A DNA stretch of 64,000 bases from FEN-1297 sp964618785. GTDB taxonomy: Bacteria; Bacteroidota; Ignavibacteria; Ignavibacteriales; Ignavibacteriaceae. Positions 9,976-19,481 of the stretch are shown one piece after another. Both the position numbers and the translations under genes were made by a program. The stretch's first letter is position 1; each line of letters begins with the position of its first letter. The notes under the pieces were generated by a model that was not told the origin of the DNA, did no database searches, and saw nothing but the letters and a program-made list of their open reading frames with translations. The DNA lies in NCBI GenBank assembly GCA_964618785.1, contig CAZUCY010000002.1, positions 1 to 64,000 of the forward strand, written 5' to 3'.

Positions 9976-11364
9976 ATGGATAGAAGAAAATTTATGGCAG
10001 CTTCAATTGGCAGCATTTTTTTGTCTAAATATTCCAATGCTGAAAGCTTACTAAAAAAAAATAATCTTATCAGGAAAAATTTATTTTCTGATAATACTAC
10101 ATTGACATTCGGTGATTCATCACTTTTAAAACTCCGTGATGATTACCATCATTATCTTTTTGAAGATTTCCTTCCTTTTATGGATAAATATGTAATTGAT
10201 GATAAGTATGGCGGATTTATGTGTAACACTGATCTCAGCGGTAAAAATATAAATACCGATAAAGCCACATGGACGGAAGGCAGAGGTATATGGGTTTATT
10301 CATTTCTTTATAGAAATTTTGGGAAAAAAGAAAAATATTTAGATGTCGCCCATAATTCTTTAAATCTGATTTTAAAGACCAAACCCATAGGCGATGCCTT
10401 ATGGCCTGACACAATTTCCCGCGAAGGTAATGCTCTTACGCCTTCATCAAAACAAATATCGGGCGATATTTTAATTGCCGAAGGATTAAATGAATATGCC
10501 CGAGCTTCCGGGGAATGGGAATACTGGAATTTGGCAAAAGATATAATTTTAAAATGCTGGAAAATTTATAATAATCCCGATTATTATCCTGGAATTGTTA
10601 CAAACTATCAAGGTCCGGATGTTTTCCCTTTCCCCGGTGCGAAAATTCAAGGCGTTTCTATGATAATGATTATTACTATTAATAGAATGCTTGAATCCAA
10701 AAATGATCCTGATTTAGAGAAAATAATTTCCGCATGCACAGATGCTGTAATTTATAAACACTTTAATCCTGAATTCAACCTCAATAATGAACTATTAAAT
10801 CATGATTATACCTGCCCGAATAATGAATTATCACAATTTGTTTATACGGGTATATCAATTGAAACTCTTTGGCCAATTATGGAAAGGGCAATTAAACTTA
10901 AGAACGTTAATTTATTTCAAATTGCCGCGGAAAGATTTAAACGACATGTTGAAGTTGCTTGGGATGGCGTATATGGCGGGGTTTTCCGGAGTTTAAATAA
11001 TGTTGATAAAAATTTATGGGAAGTCGAACGATTATGCAAAGTTCTTTGGGCACAGCAAGAGGTTTTAAATGGAATTATTATACTTATAGAACAAACAGGT
11101 GACGAATGGGCAAAGAACTGGTGGTTTGAAAAAATGTATAAATATTTGACGGATAAATATTTATTAAAGCAATATGGATACCCGCTTTGGATTTTTCAGG
11201 CTGATAGAAAAGTAACGTTTGAGCAAAAACAGCAGAATCAGACCATAGAAAATTATCATCTTCCGCGTCATTTGATGCTGACGTATTTAGCTATAGATAG
11301 AATAATAAAAAATAAAGGTAAACCGGTCTGGACGGCAGCAATGGATACAAAGGATAGGAATTGA
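9976..11364 (+). CDS. Tat-exported AGE-family epimerase (N-acylglucosamine 2-epimerase-like)
   Basis: The AGE fold is an (alpha/alpha)6 barrel that interconverts GlcNAc/ManNAc or related 2-epimers. Family signatures here are TEGRGIWVYSFLYRNFG, the central barrel Trp/Glu pairs (ETLWPIMERA, CKVLWAQQEVLNG) and the C-terminal YHLPRHLMLTYLA. The length (462) is somewhat above the usual ~400 because of the N-terminus MDRRKFMAASIGSIF. This resembles a twin-arginine signal (RRKFM) followed by a short hydrophobic stretch. Characterised AGE enzymes are cytoplasmic, so export is unusual. A TTG at 9967 extends the frame by three codons, but the ATG at 9976 gives the Tat-like start. It precedes the transporter, kinase and NanE genes. 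A glucose/mannose or cellobiose epimerase activity is the main alternative. Confidence 0.75.
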   Translation: MDRRKFMAASIGSIFLSKYSNAESLLKKNNLIRKNLFSDNTTLTFGDSSLLKLRDDYHHYLFEDFLPFMDKYVIDDKYGGFMCNTDLSGKNINTDKATWTEGRGIWVYSFLYRNFGKKEKYLDVAHNSLNLILKTKPIGDALWPDTISREGNALTPSSKQISGDILIAEGLNEYARASGEWEYWNLAKDIILKCWKIYNNPDYYPGIVTNYQGPDVFPFPGAKIQGVSMIMIITINRMLESKNDPDLEKIISACTDAVIYKHFNPEFNLNNELLNHDYTCPNNELSQFVYTGISIETLWPIMERAIKLKNVNLFQIAAERFKRHVEVAWDGVYGGVFRSLNNVDKNLWEVERLCKVLWAQQEVLNGIIILIEQTGDEWAKNWWFEKMYKYLTDKYLLKQYGYPLWIFQADRKVTFEQKQQNQTIENYHLPRHLMLTYLAIDRIIKNKGKPVWTAAMDTKDRN

Positions 11365-11534
11365 TTTCAGGTTACAAGACCAAACAAAGTCAGCTTAACA
11401 GAGTATGAATCTGGTAAAGACGTCGGTTCGGAGGGGCGTCTTCCAAGCGGAGATTATTTTAGCCATAACTTGTGATACCAAATTCTCTGAACACAAACAC
11501 GCGGTGAACGCGCTAGATAAGGAGTAAGCATACT

Positions 11535-12851
11535 GTGAACAAGAACCTATTATTTGCTACGGTAGTATCTGCACTCGGCAGTTTTCTCTTCGGATTTGAC
11601 ACTGCCGTTATCTCGGGTACAACGAAATTTATAACCGCATATTTCAGCCTGACAGACACAACACTCGGAATTACTGTTTCGATTGCGCTATGGGGAACAG
11701 TTCTCGGAGCGATTATTGTGGGCAAACCGGGAGATTTGTGGGGAAGGCGTCTCATGCTTTTGATCTGTGGAGCAACCTACTTCGTTTCAGCTTTAGGGTG
11801 TTCCATGGCAAGCGGGTGGTACATACTCCTGTCCTTCAGATTCTTAGGAGGAATTGCCATTGGAGCTTCTTCTGTCATGGCGCCGATGTACATTGCTGAA
11901 ATTGCGCCGGCAAAAATTCGCGGCAGATTGGTGGCGGTAGTGCAGCTTAATATCGTTATCGGAATTCTTGTTGCTTTTTTCACGAACTATTTGCTTGTCA
12001 ACGCCGGCGGAGACAACTGGCGATGGATGTTTGGAATAATGGCGATTCCGTCCGCTATCTTCTTCGCATTTTTGTTTATTGTACCGGAGAGTCCTCGATG
12101 GCTCGTCAAGAAAAATCAATCCGACAAAGCGAAATCGGTACTGCAATCGGTCGGCGCCGAGGATGTTGATTCGGAACTGAACGAGATAATTATATCACTT
12201 AAGGAAGATTTCGGTACCACAAAACTACTTCAAAAAAAATACAGCTTTGCAATTTTATGTGGCGTGCTCCTTCCATTTTTTGGTATACTAAGCGGGATCA
12301 ATGTCATAATGTATTATGCTCCGATGATATTCGAGAAAGCTGGTGCAAGCACAAGCGCAGCAATGATGCAAGCTATCGGCGTCGGCGGTACCAACCTGGT
12401 GTTTACCATTCTGGCAATGTATTTTATAGACAAAATCGGTCGCAAACCGCTGTTGATGATAGGGGCAGTTGGAATGTTTCTATCGATGTTTGGCGCCGCC
12501 TTGCATTATTATAATAGTAATTATTTTGGTAATGGAGTGATGGTAGTTTGCATTTTCGTCTTTGTCGCATTCTTCGCTTTTTCAGTAGGAGCGGTTATTT
12601 GGGTATTTCTTTCTGAGATTTTTCCTAATAAAATCAGATCAAAAGGTCAATCGTTGGGCACATTCGTGGACTGGACAGTAAATGCGGTCGTCGGTCTTGT
12701 GTTCCCAATCGCTCTTACATACTTCGGCGGTGGAAACGTGTTCATGTTTTTTGCCTTGTTAGAAATCCCATTCTTCATCTTCGTACTGAAGATAATGCCG
12801 GAGACCAAGGGAAAATCACTGGAGGAATTGGAAAAATATGTTGTTCGATAA
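11535..12851 (+). CDS. MFS sugar:H+ symporter, sugar porter family
   Basis: This 438-residue inner-membrane carrier has about 12 predicted transmembrane helices. It shows the sugar porter hallmarks: FLFGFDTAVISGT in helix 1, the GRR loop after helix 2 (WGRRLM), PESPRWLVKK before the central loop, DKIGRKPL, and PETKGKSLEELE at the C-terminus. Relatives carry xylose, arabinose, glucose or galactose. Here the downstream kinase and NanE genes suggest an N-acetylated amino sugar or mannosamine, which is inference. Translation starts at GTG 11535, with AAGGAG at 11519-11524. Codon use is richer in G/C at third positions than the genes on either side, as in the next two genes. Confidence 0.9.
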   Translation: MNKNLLFATVVSALGSFLFGFDTAVISGTTKFITAYFSLTDTTLGITVSIALWGTVLGAIIVGKPGDLWGRRLMLLICGATYFVSALGCSMASGWYILLSFRFLGGIAIGASSVMAPMYIAEIAPAKIRGRLVAVVQLNIVIGILVAFFTNYLLVNAGGDNWRWMFGIMAIPSAIFFAFLFIVPESPRWLVKKNQSDKAKSVLQSVGAEDVDSELNEIIISLKEDFGTTKLLQKKYSFAILCGVLLPFFGILSGINVIMYYAPMIFEKAGASTSAAMMQAIGVGGTNLVFTILAMYFIDKIGRKPLLMIGAVGMFLSMFGAALHYYNSNYFGNGVMVVCIFVFVAFFAFSVGAVIWVFLSEIFPNKIRSKGQSLGTFVDWTVNAVVGLVFPIALTYFGGGNVFMFFALLEIPFFIFVLKIMPETKGKSLEELEKYVVR

Positions 12852-12973
12852 ACTTAAAAATATTTCTTTCCCGTTGTTCAGAATATTATTTGCACCATTA
12901 AATGTTTACCCGGAAGGAATACATTCAAAGTGAATTATATGAAGATATCCGTTATTTTGCTAAAGGCGCATCT

Positions 12974-14011
12974 ATGAAAAAGACGTCTGCGTCAGTTTCT
13001 GTTGATTCTCATTTCAATTCCGGGTTGAATGTAGTCTTGGCTATTGATCTTGGTGGTACGAACCTGAGAATTGGAGTTGTAAATGAATCAGGAGAAGTCA
13101 TCCAATGGAAAAAGCAGCCCACGCCTAAGGATCATGAATCCATTGTTCAATCAATCCATGCGTTAGTTGAGGATGAACTAAGTGTATGCACGGCTTCAGG
13201 ATATAATGTTACAGGTATTGGAATCTCGACCGGTGGACGTGTAGACTTCAAGAGAGGTATTATTGTTGACTCAACTTCGCTAATTTCAGGTTGGAAAAAT
13301 ATCCCGCTGAAGGAAATAATAGAGAGACGGTTTAACCTTCCTGCCTTTGTGGATAATGATGGAAATTGTTTTGCATTTGCCGAAAAGCGCTTTGGCAAAG
13401 GGAAACTACTTGACAACTTCATCGCTGTCGTCCTCGGAACAGGTATTGGTGGCGGTATTTATGTTGACGGCAGACTGTTGCGGGGATCGAACAATTTTGC
13501 TTCGGAAATAGGACATATAAGCGTCGATGCTGATGGACCTCAATGTTCGTGCGGAGGCCGGGGCTGCATCGAGCTATTCGCTTCCGGCTCCGGTATTGCA
13601 CGATGGGCTTCCGTGAATCCGCTTCTTCAACATTTAGCGAGCGATAGGGGGGAATTATCTTCGAAGATCATTAGCGAAGCTGCCAAAGCCGGAGACCCGT
13701 CTGCATCTGCCCTTTTGAAAGAAGCGGGCTGGAGACTCGGAGTTGCAATGGCCGGGCTGGTTAACGTATTCAATCCTGAAAGCATCATAATATCCGGCAG
13801 TTTACTGGAACTGGAACATACATACCTGGATGAATTCAAGAAGACTGTCATGCAGATTGCTATGAAGTCCAATACGAGAGAACTGCGAATCGATAGCTCG
13901 TATTTTCCACAAGAAGGTGGAATTCTGGGGGCGGCGGCGTTGGCATTCGAAGAAGTGTCGATTGCACTAAACATAAAACGTCCCCATGATATTGGCTTGA
14001 ATAAAGGATGA
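12974..14011 (+). CDS. ROK-family sugar kinase (ManNAc kinase/glucokinase-like)
   Basis: ROK kinases phosphorylate a hexose or amino sugar at C6 using ATP. The N-terminal phosphate loop is LAIDLGGTNLRIGVV, the catalytic Asp lies in VDNDGN, and the Zn site is GHISVDADGPQCSCGGRGC (His plus CxCGxxGC). The C-terminal ATP site contains NVFNPESIIISGSL. Because NanE follows 48 bases downstream, NanK-type N-acetylmannosamine kinase is the best guess; glucokinase is possible. An in-frame ATG at 12902 adds 24 residues that do not look like family sequence and has no Shine-Dalgarno. The ATG at 12974 has AAAGG seven bases upstream, giving 345 residues. Confidence 0.85.
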   Translation: MKKTSASVSVDSHFNSGLNVVLAIDLGGTNLRIGVVNESGEVIQWKKQPTPKDHESIVQSIHALVEDELSVCTASGYNVTGIGISTGGRVDFKRGIIVDSTSLISGWKNIPLKEIIERRFNLPAFVDNDGNCFAFAEKRFGKGKLLDNFIAVVLGTGIGGGIYVDGRLLRGSNNFASEIGHISVDADGPQCSCGGRGCIELFASGSGIARWASVNPLLQHLASDRGELSSKIISEAAKAGDPSASALLKEAGWRLGVAMAGLVNVFNPESIIISGSLLELEHTYLDEFKKTVMQIAMKSNTRELRIDSSYFPQEGGILGAAALAFEEVSIALNIKRPHDIGLNKG

Positions 14012-14059
14012 AGAGACTATTAACAGATTCTTTTCTAAACTTAAATGAGAGAGACACCT

Positions 14060-14758
14060 ATGGCTATATTGAAAACAGGACTAATTGTATCGTGTCAGGC
14101 AGAAGAAGGAAGTCCCTTTAACTCACCTCAATTCATTGCTGCTTTCGCGAAGGCGGCGGAACTGGGAGGAGCTGTTGGTGTGAGGGTGAGGGATCCTGAG
14201 AATGTGAAAGCAGTGGCGCAAATCATTCAACTTCCAATAATCGGCTTGACAAAAGGAACGTTTGATTCAGGCAGGGTACTGATTACTCCTACCATTGATG
14301 ATGTCCTGAGACTTGTAGATGCGGGCGCAAACATAATTGCAGTTGATGCAACTGTCCGCCGAAGACCCGCCGGATTGTCGGGAATTGAATTTCTCCAACT
14401 GGTTAAATCTACAATATCCTGTAAAGTAATTGCAGATATTTCGAATATTAAGGAAGGATTGGCGGCGGCGGAACAAGGTGCAGATTTTGTCAGCACTACC
14501 TTGGCGGGGTACGTTGAAGGATCAGCCCCCTCAATGTACAAACCGGATTACGTACTTATAAAGGAAATTGCCTTAAAAATTAAAACGCCAATCATTGCAG
14601 AGGGAAGAATTTGGTCACCCCAACAAGCCAGGAAGGCGATCCGGTTAGGTGCGTTTGCAGTATGTATTGGTTCGGCAATCACAAGACCTGTAGACATAGT
14701 GAAAAGATTTGTTCTTTCCCTGTCCCGGGATGATTGTGGAGATAAAATATTTTTATAA
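14060..14758 (+). CDS. nanE: N-acetylmannosamine-6-phosphate 2-epimerase
   Basis: NanE converts ManNAc-6-P to GlcNAc-6-P in sialic acid and ManNAc breakdown. The 232-residue TIM barrel has the family start LKTGLIVSCQAEEGSPFNSP, then IIAVDATVRRRP, ADFVSTTLAGYVEG and IIAEGRIWSPQQARKAIRLGAFAVCIGSAITRP. These match the substrate and phosphate-binding loops. An ATG at 14045 extends the frame by five residues, but GAGAGA at 14049-14054 is a fitting ribosome site for 14060. With the ROK kinase it completes ManNAc to GlcNAc-6-P. NagA/NagB and a neuraminate lyase are not in the window. Confidence 0.9.
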   Translation: MAILKTGLIVSCQAEEGSPFNSPQFIAAFAKAAELGGAVGVRVRDPENVKAVAQIIQLPIIGLTKGTFDSGRVLITPTIDDVLRLVDAGANIIAVDATVRRRPAGLSGIEFLQLVKSTISCKVIADISNIKEGLAAAEQGADFVSTTLAGYVEGSAPSMYKPDYVLIKEIALKIKTPIIAEGRIWSPQQARKAIRLGAFAVCIGSAITRPVDIVKRFVLSLSRDDCGDKIFL

Positions 14759-15051
14759 CTGGCAAAACTTTTAAACAAGGTGTCTATCTTAAATGATTAA
14801 AAAAAAGGTATATTTATAATTTACTTAACAGCTGGTTAGATCTTTTGTATTGCAACCTTGGCGAGACCGCTTATTACGTACAAAACAATTAGCCTAAATA
14901 AAAAGCTAATATTAAGATATTGCTCCCTTTCACTTTATTATTCATTTCATTTTACTTAATTTGCCAAATAAATAAAACTATTGTACCTTTTAATCAAATT
15001 GAACCTGTTTTATGGAAAATCTAAATAATTAAGTAATATACTGGAGTAATA
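14759..15051. other. Intergenic region between the amino-sugar block and def-fmt
   Basis: This 293-bp AT-rich gap has no supportable reading frame. It contains a 6-bp inverted repeat (ATTAGC and GCTAAT, about 14890-14912). It must hold the promoter for def, but no promoter can be assigned with confidence. Confidence 0.5.
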
Positions 15052-15627
15052 ATGGCACTTTTACCTATAACCTTAATTGGCGATAAAATATTAAAAAAAA
15101 AGGCTGCTCTAATTAAAGATGTTGATGTTAAAACTATTGAACTTATCAGAGATATGTTTGAAACTATGCGGAATGCGAAAGGGATAGGATTGGCTGCCAA
15201 TCAGGTTGGCGCCGATAAATCAATTCTTATAGCCGATATTTCTGTTGTTGAAGGAAATGAGGATGCAAAACCATTAGTATTTATTAACCCGGTAATTACG
15301 GAGCGTTCGGTAGAAAAAATTTTTATGGAAGAAGGGTGTTTAAGTATTCCGGATATTCGCTCCGAAATAGAAAGATCTGAAAAGATTGCGATATCATACA
15401 GAGATACAGATTTTAAAAACCAAACTCTTCAAGCAGACGGTTTACTTGCAAGAGTAATTCAGCATGAATACGATCATTTACAGGGTATCCTCTTTACGGA
15501 TTTGATCAGCAGCGATATTAAGAAGAAAATAAATAAAGATATTATTAAAATTAAAAAACGAAAAATCGAAATACAGTATCCCGTTTCCGAGGACGTAGAT
15601 TACCAGCTCTTTTCAAATAAGTATTGA
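15052..15627 (+). CDS. def: Peptide deformylase
   Basis: The enzyme removes the N-formyl group from nascent proteins. All three motifs are present: GIGLAANQVG (44-53), EEGCLSIP (93-100, metal ligand Cys96) and QHEYDHLQG (137-145, ligands His138 and His142, catalytic Glu139). The length (191) is slightly above the usual 165-185 because of a basic C-terminal tail (KKINKDIIKIKKRK). It ends one base before fmt, an arrangement seen in most bacteria. It is cytoplasmic and ribosome-associated. Confidence 0.97.
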   Translation: MALLPITLIGDKILKKKAALIKDVDVKTIELIRDMFETMRNAKGIGLAANQVGADKSILIADISVVEGNEDAKPLVFINPVITERSVEKIFMEEGCLSIPDIRSEIERSEKIAISYRDTDFKNQTLQADGLLARVIQHEYDHLQGILFTDLISSDIKKKINKDIIKIKKRKIEIQYPVSEDVDYQLFSNKY

Positions 15628-15628
15628 T

Positions 15629-16528
15629 ATGAATATAATTTTTATGGGAACTCCCGATTTTGCAGTTCCCGCGCTCAAAGCTCTTGTAGAAAGCAGCCAT
15701 TCTGTAATTGCAGTCGTTACCGGAGCGGATAAAGAAAGAGGAAGAGGAAGGAAATTAACTTATACTCCCGTAAAAGAATTTGCCCTTGAAAATAATATAC
15801 CTGTGCTTCAGCCGGAAAAGCTTAAAGATGAATATTTTATTAGCAGGCTTAAAAAATTAAATGCCGATCTTTACGTTATTGTGGCATTTAGAATATTACC
15901 CGTTGAAGTATTCACTATCCCTTCAAAAGGCGCTTTCAATCTTCACGGTTCTGTTTTACCCAAATACAGGGGCGCAGCGCCTATACAGTGGGCATTAATA
16001 AACGGAGATAAAGATACCGGCGTTACTACATTTATGCTTGAACAGAAAGTCGATACCGGTAATATCATTCTTCAGGAAAAAATTGAAATAGAAGACGGGG
16101 ACGACTTTGGCTCACTGCATGATAAGCTAAGCCTGCTCGGCGCATCTGTTGTGGTAAAAACAGTTTCTTTAATAGACGAAGGAAATGCCAAACTTTTTAA
16201 GCAGGAAAGTTCACTATCTTCAACTGCACCAAAGATAACTAAAGAATTAACAAAAATTAATTGGAACAAATCAGCAGATGAAATTCATAATTTAATTCGT
16301 GGTCTTTCGCCTTATCCGGGAGCATATTTTGAGTTTAGTGATAAAGTAATAAAAATATATAAATCTAAAATTAGTAAGGAAATTTGTTATCCCGGCAAAT
16401 TTATTCAAACAAAACATTCACTAATTATAGGCTGCGGGAAGGATTCTTTGGAAATCCTTGAACTTCAGCAGGAAGGGAAAAAGCGCTTAAAAGTTGACGA
16501 GTTTTTAAGAGGATTTAGTTTCATTTAA
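15629..16528 (+). CDS. fmt: Methionyl-tRNA formyltransferase
   Basis: The enzyme formylates Met-tRNAi using 10-formyl-THF. It starts MNIIFMGTPDFAVPAL, has the formyl-transfer signature LHGSVLPKYRGAAPIQWALINGD (Asn of the catalytic trio replaced in context by the usual FNLHGS) and the C-terminal OB-like domain (about 205-299). Length 299 is close to the family norm of about 310. The ATG lies one base after the def stop, so the two are almost certainly cotranscribed and translationally coupled. Confidence 0.96.
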   Translation: MNIIFMGTPDFAVPALKALVESSHSVIAVVTGADKERGRGRKLTYTPVKEFALENNIPVLQPEKLKDEYFISRLKKLNADLYVIVAFRILPVEVFTIPSKGAFNLHGSVLPKYRGAAPIQWALINGDKDTGVTTFMLEQKVDTGNIILQEKIEIEDGDDFGSLHDKLSLLGASVVVKTVSLIDEGNAKLFKQESSLSSTAPKITKELTKINWNKSADEIHNLIRGLSPYPGAYFEFSDKVIKIYKSKISKEICYPGKFIQTKHSLIIGCGKDSLEILELQQEGKKRLKVDEFLRGFSFI

Positions 16529-16651
16529 ACCTTTTTATTATCTTCCCTTTATCTCGGTTTATAACTACTGATCTCATTTTACTACTTATTCAGGGGAATT
16601 CTCTGTAAATTAATCGTAAATATTTTAATAAATAATTTAGGAATTATTAAC

Positions 16652-17980
16652 ATGGGAAAGCAAGATTTACCAAAGAAGGAAGATAATTCTATTGATGAAA
16701 CAAAATACTCCATGGAGACAAATTTAATCTATGGAAAAAATGTCTCTAAAAAATGGGATTATTCTCATCACGTTCTGCCCCCTATTTCCGCCTCAGTCTT
16801 TTACAGGCTTGATTCGGTTGAAAGAGGAGCTGAGGGGTTCACGGAGTTTGCAAATTCACCGGCGTCAGGTGAAGACCCAATACCTATATATATTTATGAT
16901 AGATTAGGGGAACCAAATAAAGATATGCTTGAAGAAAATTTAGCTTATGTTGAGAAAGGGGATATTTCAGTCACATTTGCTACGGGTATGGGAGCAATTT
17001 CCGCTGTCATGGGAATATTGACAAAATCCGGGGATGAAGTAATAGCGCACCATACTTTGTACGGGTGTACATATTCTTTGTTTGTTAACTGGTATCCTCG
17101 ATATAATATAAAGATAAATTTAGTTGATTTAACAATTGAAGATAATCTTTTGAAATCAATAAATAAAAAAACTAAGGTGATTTACTTTGAGTCTCCTTCA
17201 AATCCTAACCTTGACATTATTAACATCAGATCAGTCAGAAATATTATTGACCATGTAAATAAAGACAGGGAAGAACCGGACAAAATAAAAATTGTTGTTG
17301 ATAATACATTTGCTACGCCATACTGCCAGCGCCCCATTGAACTTGGAGCAAATTTTAGTGTAAATTCTTTAACTAAAGGTCTTGGGGGATTTGGGACAGA
17401 TATGGGTGGTGTAGTTGTTGGAAAAAAGAAGTATAAAGACATGCTTTTATTATATAGGAAAGACTTTGGCGCTGTTTTAAATAACAGAAGCGCCTGGACT
17501 GTTACAACATACGGCTTACCGACTCTGCATATAAGAGTCAGGCAGCAAATTAAATCAGCTCAAAAAATAGCTGAATTCCTTTATAAACATCCCAAAGTTG
17601 AGTTTGTCAACTATCCCGGCTTACCGGATTCTAAATTTTATGAAATTGCCAAAAGACAAATGGTAGACTTTAATGGAGACTTTGCTCCCGGCAGCTTATT
17701 ATATTTTGTACTTAAAGGAACATCTCCTATGGATAGCAAGGAAAAAGCTAAATTGTTTATGAATATTGCAGCTAAAAAAGCCTATACAATGACTCTTGCG
17801 GTTAGTCTTGGGCATATAAGAACTTTGATTGAGCACCCTGCTTCCATGACTCATTCTATGGTCCCGGTTGAAAAGCTAATGGAATATAAGATAGACCCCG
17901 GGGGCATAAGACTTGCAGCCGGTATTGAAAATACTGACGATGTACTTATGGATTTAGAGGAATGTTTAAGTATAATTTAA
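16652..17980 (+). CDS. Cys/Met-metabolism PLP-dependent enzyme (trans-sulfuration family)
   Basis: This fold-type I PLP enzyme is of the cystathionine gamma-synthase/methionine gamma-lyase family. The Schiff-base lysine is Lys242 in NSLTKGLGGFGTDMGG. ATGMGAISAVMGIL, YFESPSNPNLDI and VDNTFATPYCQRPIELG are family segments, and the C-terminal domain has LGHIRTLIEHPASMTHS. At 442 residues it is about 40 longer than the usual enzyme, partly through a hydrophilic N-terminus. The exact reaction (gamma-lyase, gamma-synthase or O-acetylhomoserine sulfhydrylase) cannot be settled from motifs. It stands alone, with AGGA before the ATG. Confidence 0.88.
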   Translation: MGKQDLPKKEDNSIDETKYSMETNLIYGKNVSKKWDYSHHVLPPISASVFYRLDSVERGAEGFTEFANSPASGEDPIPIYIYDRLGEPNKDMLEENLAYVEKGDISVTFATGMGAISAVMGILTKSGDEVIAHHTLYGCTYSLFVNWYPRYNIKINLVDLTIEDNLLKSINKKTKVIYFESPSNPNLDIINIRSVRNIIDHVNKDREEPDKIKIVVDNTFATPYCQRPIELGANFSVNSLTKGLGGFGTDMGGVVVGKKKYKDMLLLYRKDFGAVLNNRSAWTVTTYGLPTLHIRVRQQIKSAQKIAEFLYKHPKVEFVNYPGLPDSKFYEIAKRQMVDFNGDFAPGSLLYFVLKGTSPMDSKEKAKLFMNIAAKKAYTMTLAVSLGHIRTLIEHPASMTHSMVPVEKLMEYKIDPGGIRLAAGIENTDDVLMDLEECLSII

Positions 17981-18072
17981 TGTGATTTCCATTTTTTATG
18001 TTTGATCGCGGCTCATTTAAATTCAACAGAATATATGGTATCTTTTTAACTTAATATAATAGAATTTTGCTT

Positions 18073-18918
18073 ATGGGTAATTTACAAATACTTGTATCGT
18101 TAATTTTGTTCTCACTTTCAATTATTTCCGCTGATTTTGCGCAGGGCAATAATTCCGGTTCTGATTCAGTCGATATAACTGTTGTTGACTCATATGTTAC
18201 TCCCGAAATACCGAATTCTTTTCTTCTTTCATTTTTTACGGATATTAAATGTAAATCCAAAGTAATTATCGATAAAAAGTATGAATATAAAGTATCGGAT
18301 ACATTAACTGCCGACCACAGATTAAAAGTTGATTTAACAGGATTGAATTTTAAAACAAAATCTGTTCCGTTTACAATAATTGTTCAGGATTCTACCGGCA
18401 AGGAATACAAAACCGGCAGTTATGAATTCGACCTGCCCGGCGAGATGAATATTCAAAGTGAATCAAATTTCCTGCTGCTGTGCTTATTTGGCGGGGTAGT
18501 ATTTGCACTCCCTGCTCCAACCTATATTTCGCAAAATAGTGGAAGTTATTTCAGTTTAACAAAAGAAATTCCTTTGGTTTCATTAAAATCTCCTGAGTAC
18601 TCTTATCCCATCGGTTATTTTTCTGCGGAATATTCTCATATATTCAAAGCCCCCGATCAAAACTTTTTCAGACTAGGCTATAAGCATATATTTATCTTGC
18701 CTGTTATAGAATATGTTTCCCCCGGGATTAACTGGTTCACAACTTTTAAAGGTTTTAATGGTGTCAGTGCTGAGCTTTCATTAGGGTTAGTGAAAATATT
18801 CAATACATTCACAGTTTATTCTCGTTATAGGTTTAACATTCAGCCGGGTGATTCAGAGAATAAATTTAATGAAATATCTATTGGTTTATACTCCAGTTTC
18901 TTCTCACTGTATTTCTAA
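18073..18918 (+). CDS. Secreted or outer-membrane protein of unknown function
   Basis: The 281-residue product has a hydrophobic N-terminus (about residues 4-22, cleavage near SADFAQG). Residues about 25-125 form a soluble beta-rich region with many Asp/Lys/Thr residues. A short hydrophobic patch follows (FLLLCLFGGVVFALPAPTYI, about 138-157). The C-terminal third alternates aromatic and polar residues and ends SLYF, like an outer-membrane strand. No family is recognised. A TTG at 18067 would add two residues; the ATG at 18073 is preferred. It sits between unrelated housekeeping genes. Confidence 0.6.
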   Translation: MGNLQILVSLILFSLSIISADFAQGNNSGSDSVDITVVDSYVTPEIPNSFLLSFFTDIKCKSKVIIDKKYEYKVSDTLTADHRLKVDLTGLNFKTKSVPFTIIVQDSTGKEYKTGSYEFDLPGEMNIQSESNFLLLCLFGGVVFALPAPTYISQNSGSYFSLTKEIPLVSLKSPEYSYPIGYFSAEYSHIFKAPDQNFFRLGYKHIFILPVIEYVSPGINWFTTFKGFNGVSAELSLGLVKIFNTFTVYSRYRFNIQPGDSENKFNEISIGLYSSFFSLYF

Positions 18919-19481
18919 TAGCTGATTTTTTTAATTAAATATACATCCGCTATTGCTGTTATTGCGATTTATTAATATTTGTTAGTTGAATTTTTCCATC
19001 TGCGTTTTCTGCACCTTTGCGGGGGAAAGTTTTCTCGCAAAGGCGCAAAGCCCCCAATTGTTCACCATTTTTGATAAGTTCTTTTTTCAGACAGTATTTT
19101 TTTCGCTTAACACCAAAATTTTAAATGTACCGGCGCTTCTTATTTCTATCCAAAAACTTTCACATCCTGCAGGATTATTTTCGCTTCTCCATTATGAGTA
19201 ATTACAAGAGTTTTTTGATTTTCAGAAGTATCCCTAATTACTTCAGATACATACTTCTTTCAATAATTGATAGGTTTTATTGATTTACCAAACTGCATTT
19301 TTTACCAAATTATTTTATTAAAATATTGTTTTTTAGTTTGTTACAATAAAAGCATAATCATTGAAAATCAAAATATTTCAACTTTGACATAAAAATCTTT
19401 TTGTTTAAGCTTTCATAGTCTTTTCGTGGCTTTTTCTTTATATTTATTTTATTCTATGAACTTATATTTGTGCTTAAATTT
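18919..19481. other. AT-rich intergenic region with a CTTTGCG/CGCAAAG hairpin
   Basis: The 563-bp gap has no convincing gene. CTTTGCG (19015-19021) and CGCAAAG (19036-19042) pair around a 14-nt loop and are followed by GGCGCAAAG. This looks like a decayed copy of an intergenic palindromic repeat. The rest is T-rich and should carry the xseA promoter. Confidence 0.4.

Noticed and set aside
18986..19201. 71-codon ATG frame in the gap before xseA
   Set aside because: It crosses the CTTTGCG hairpin and has a Phe/Leu/Ser composition expected from T-rich DNA.
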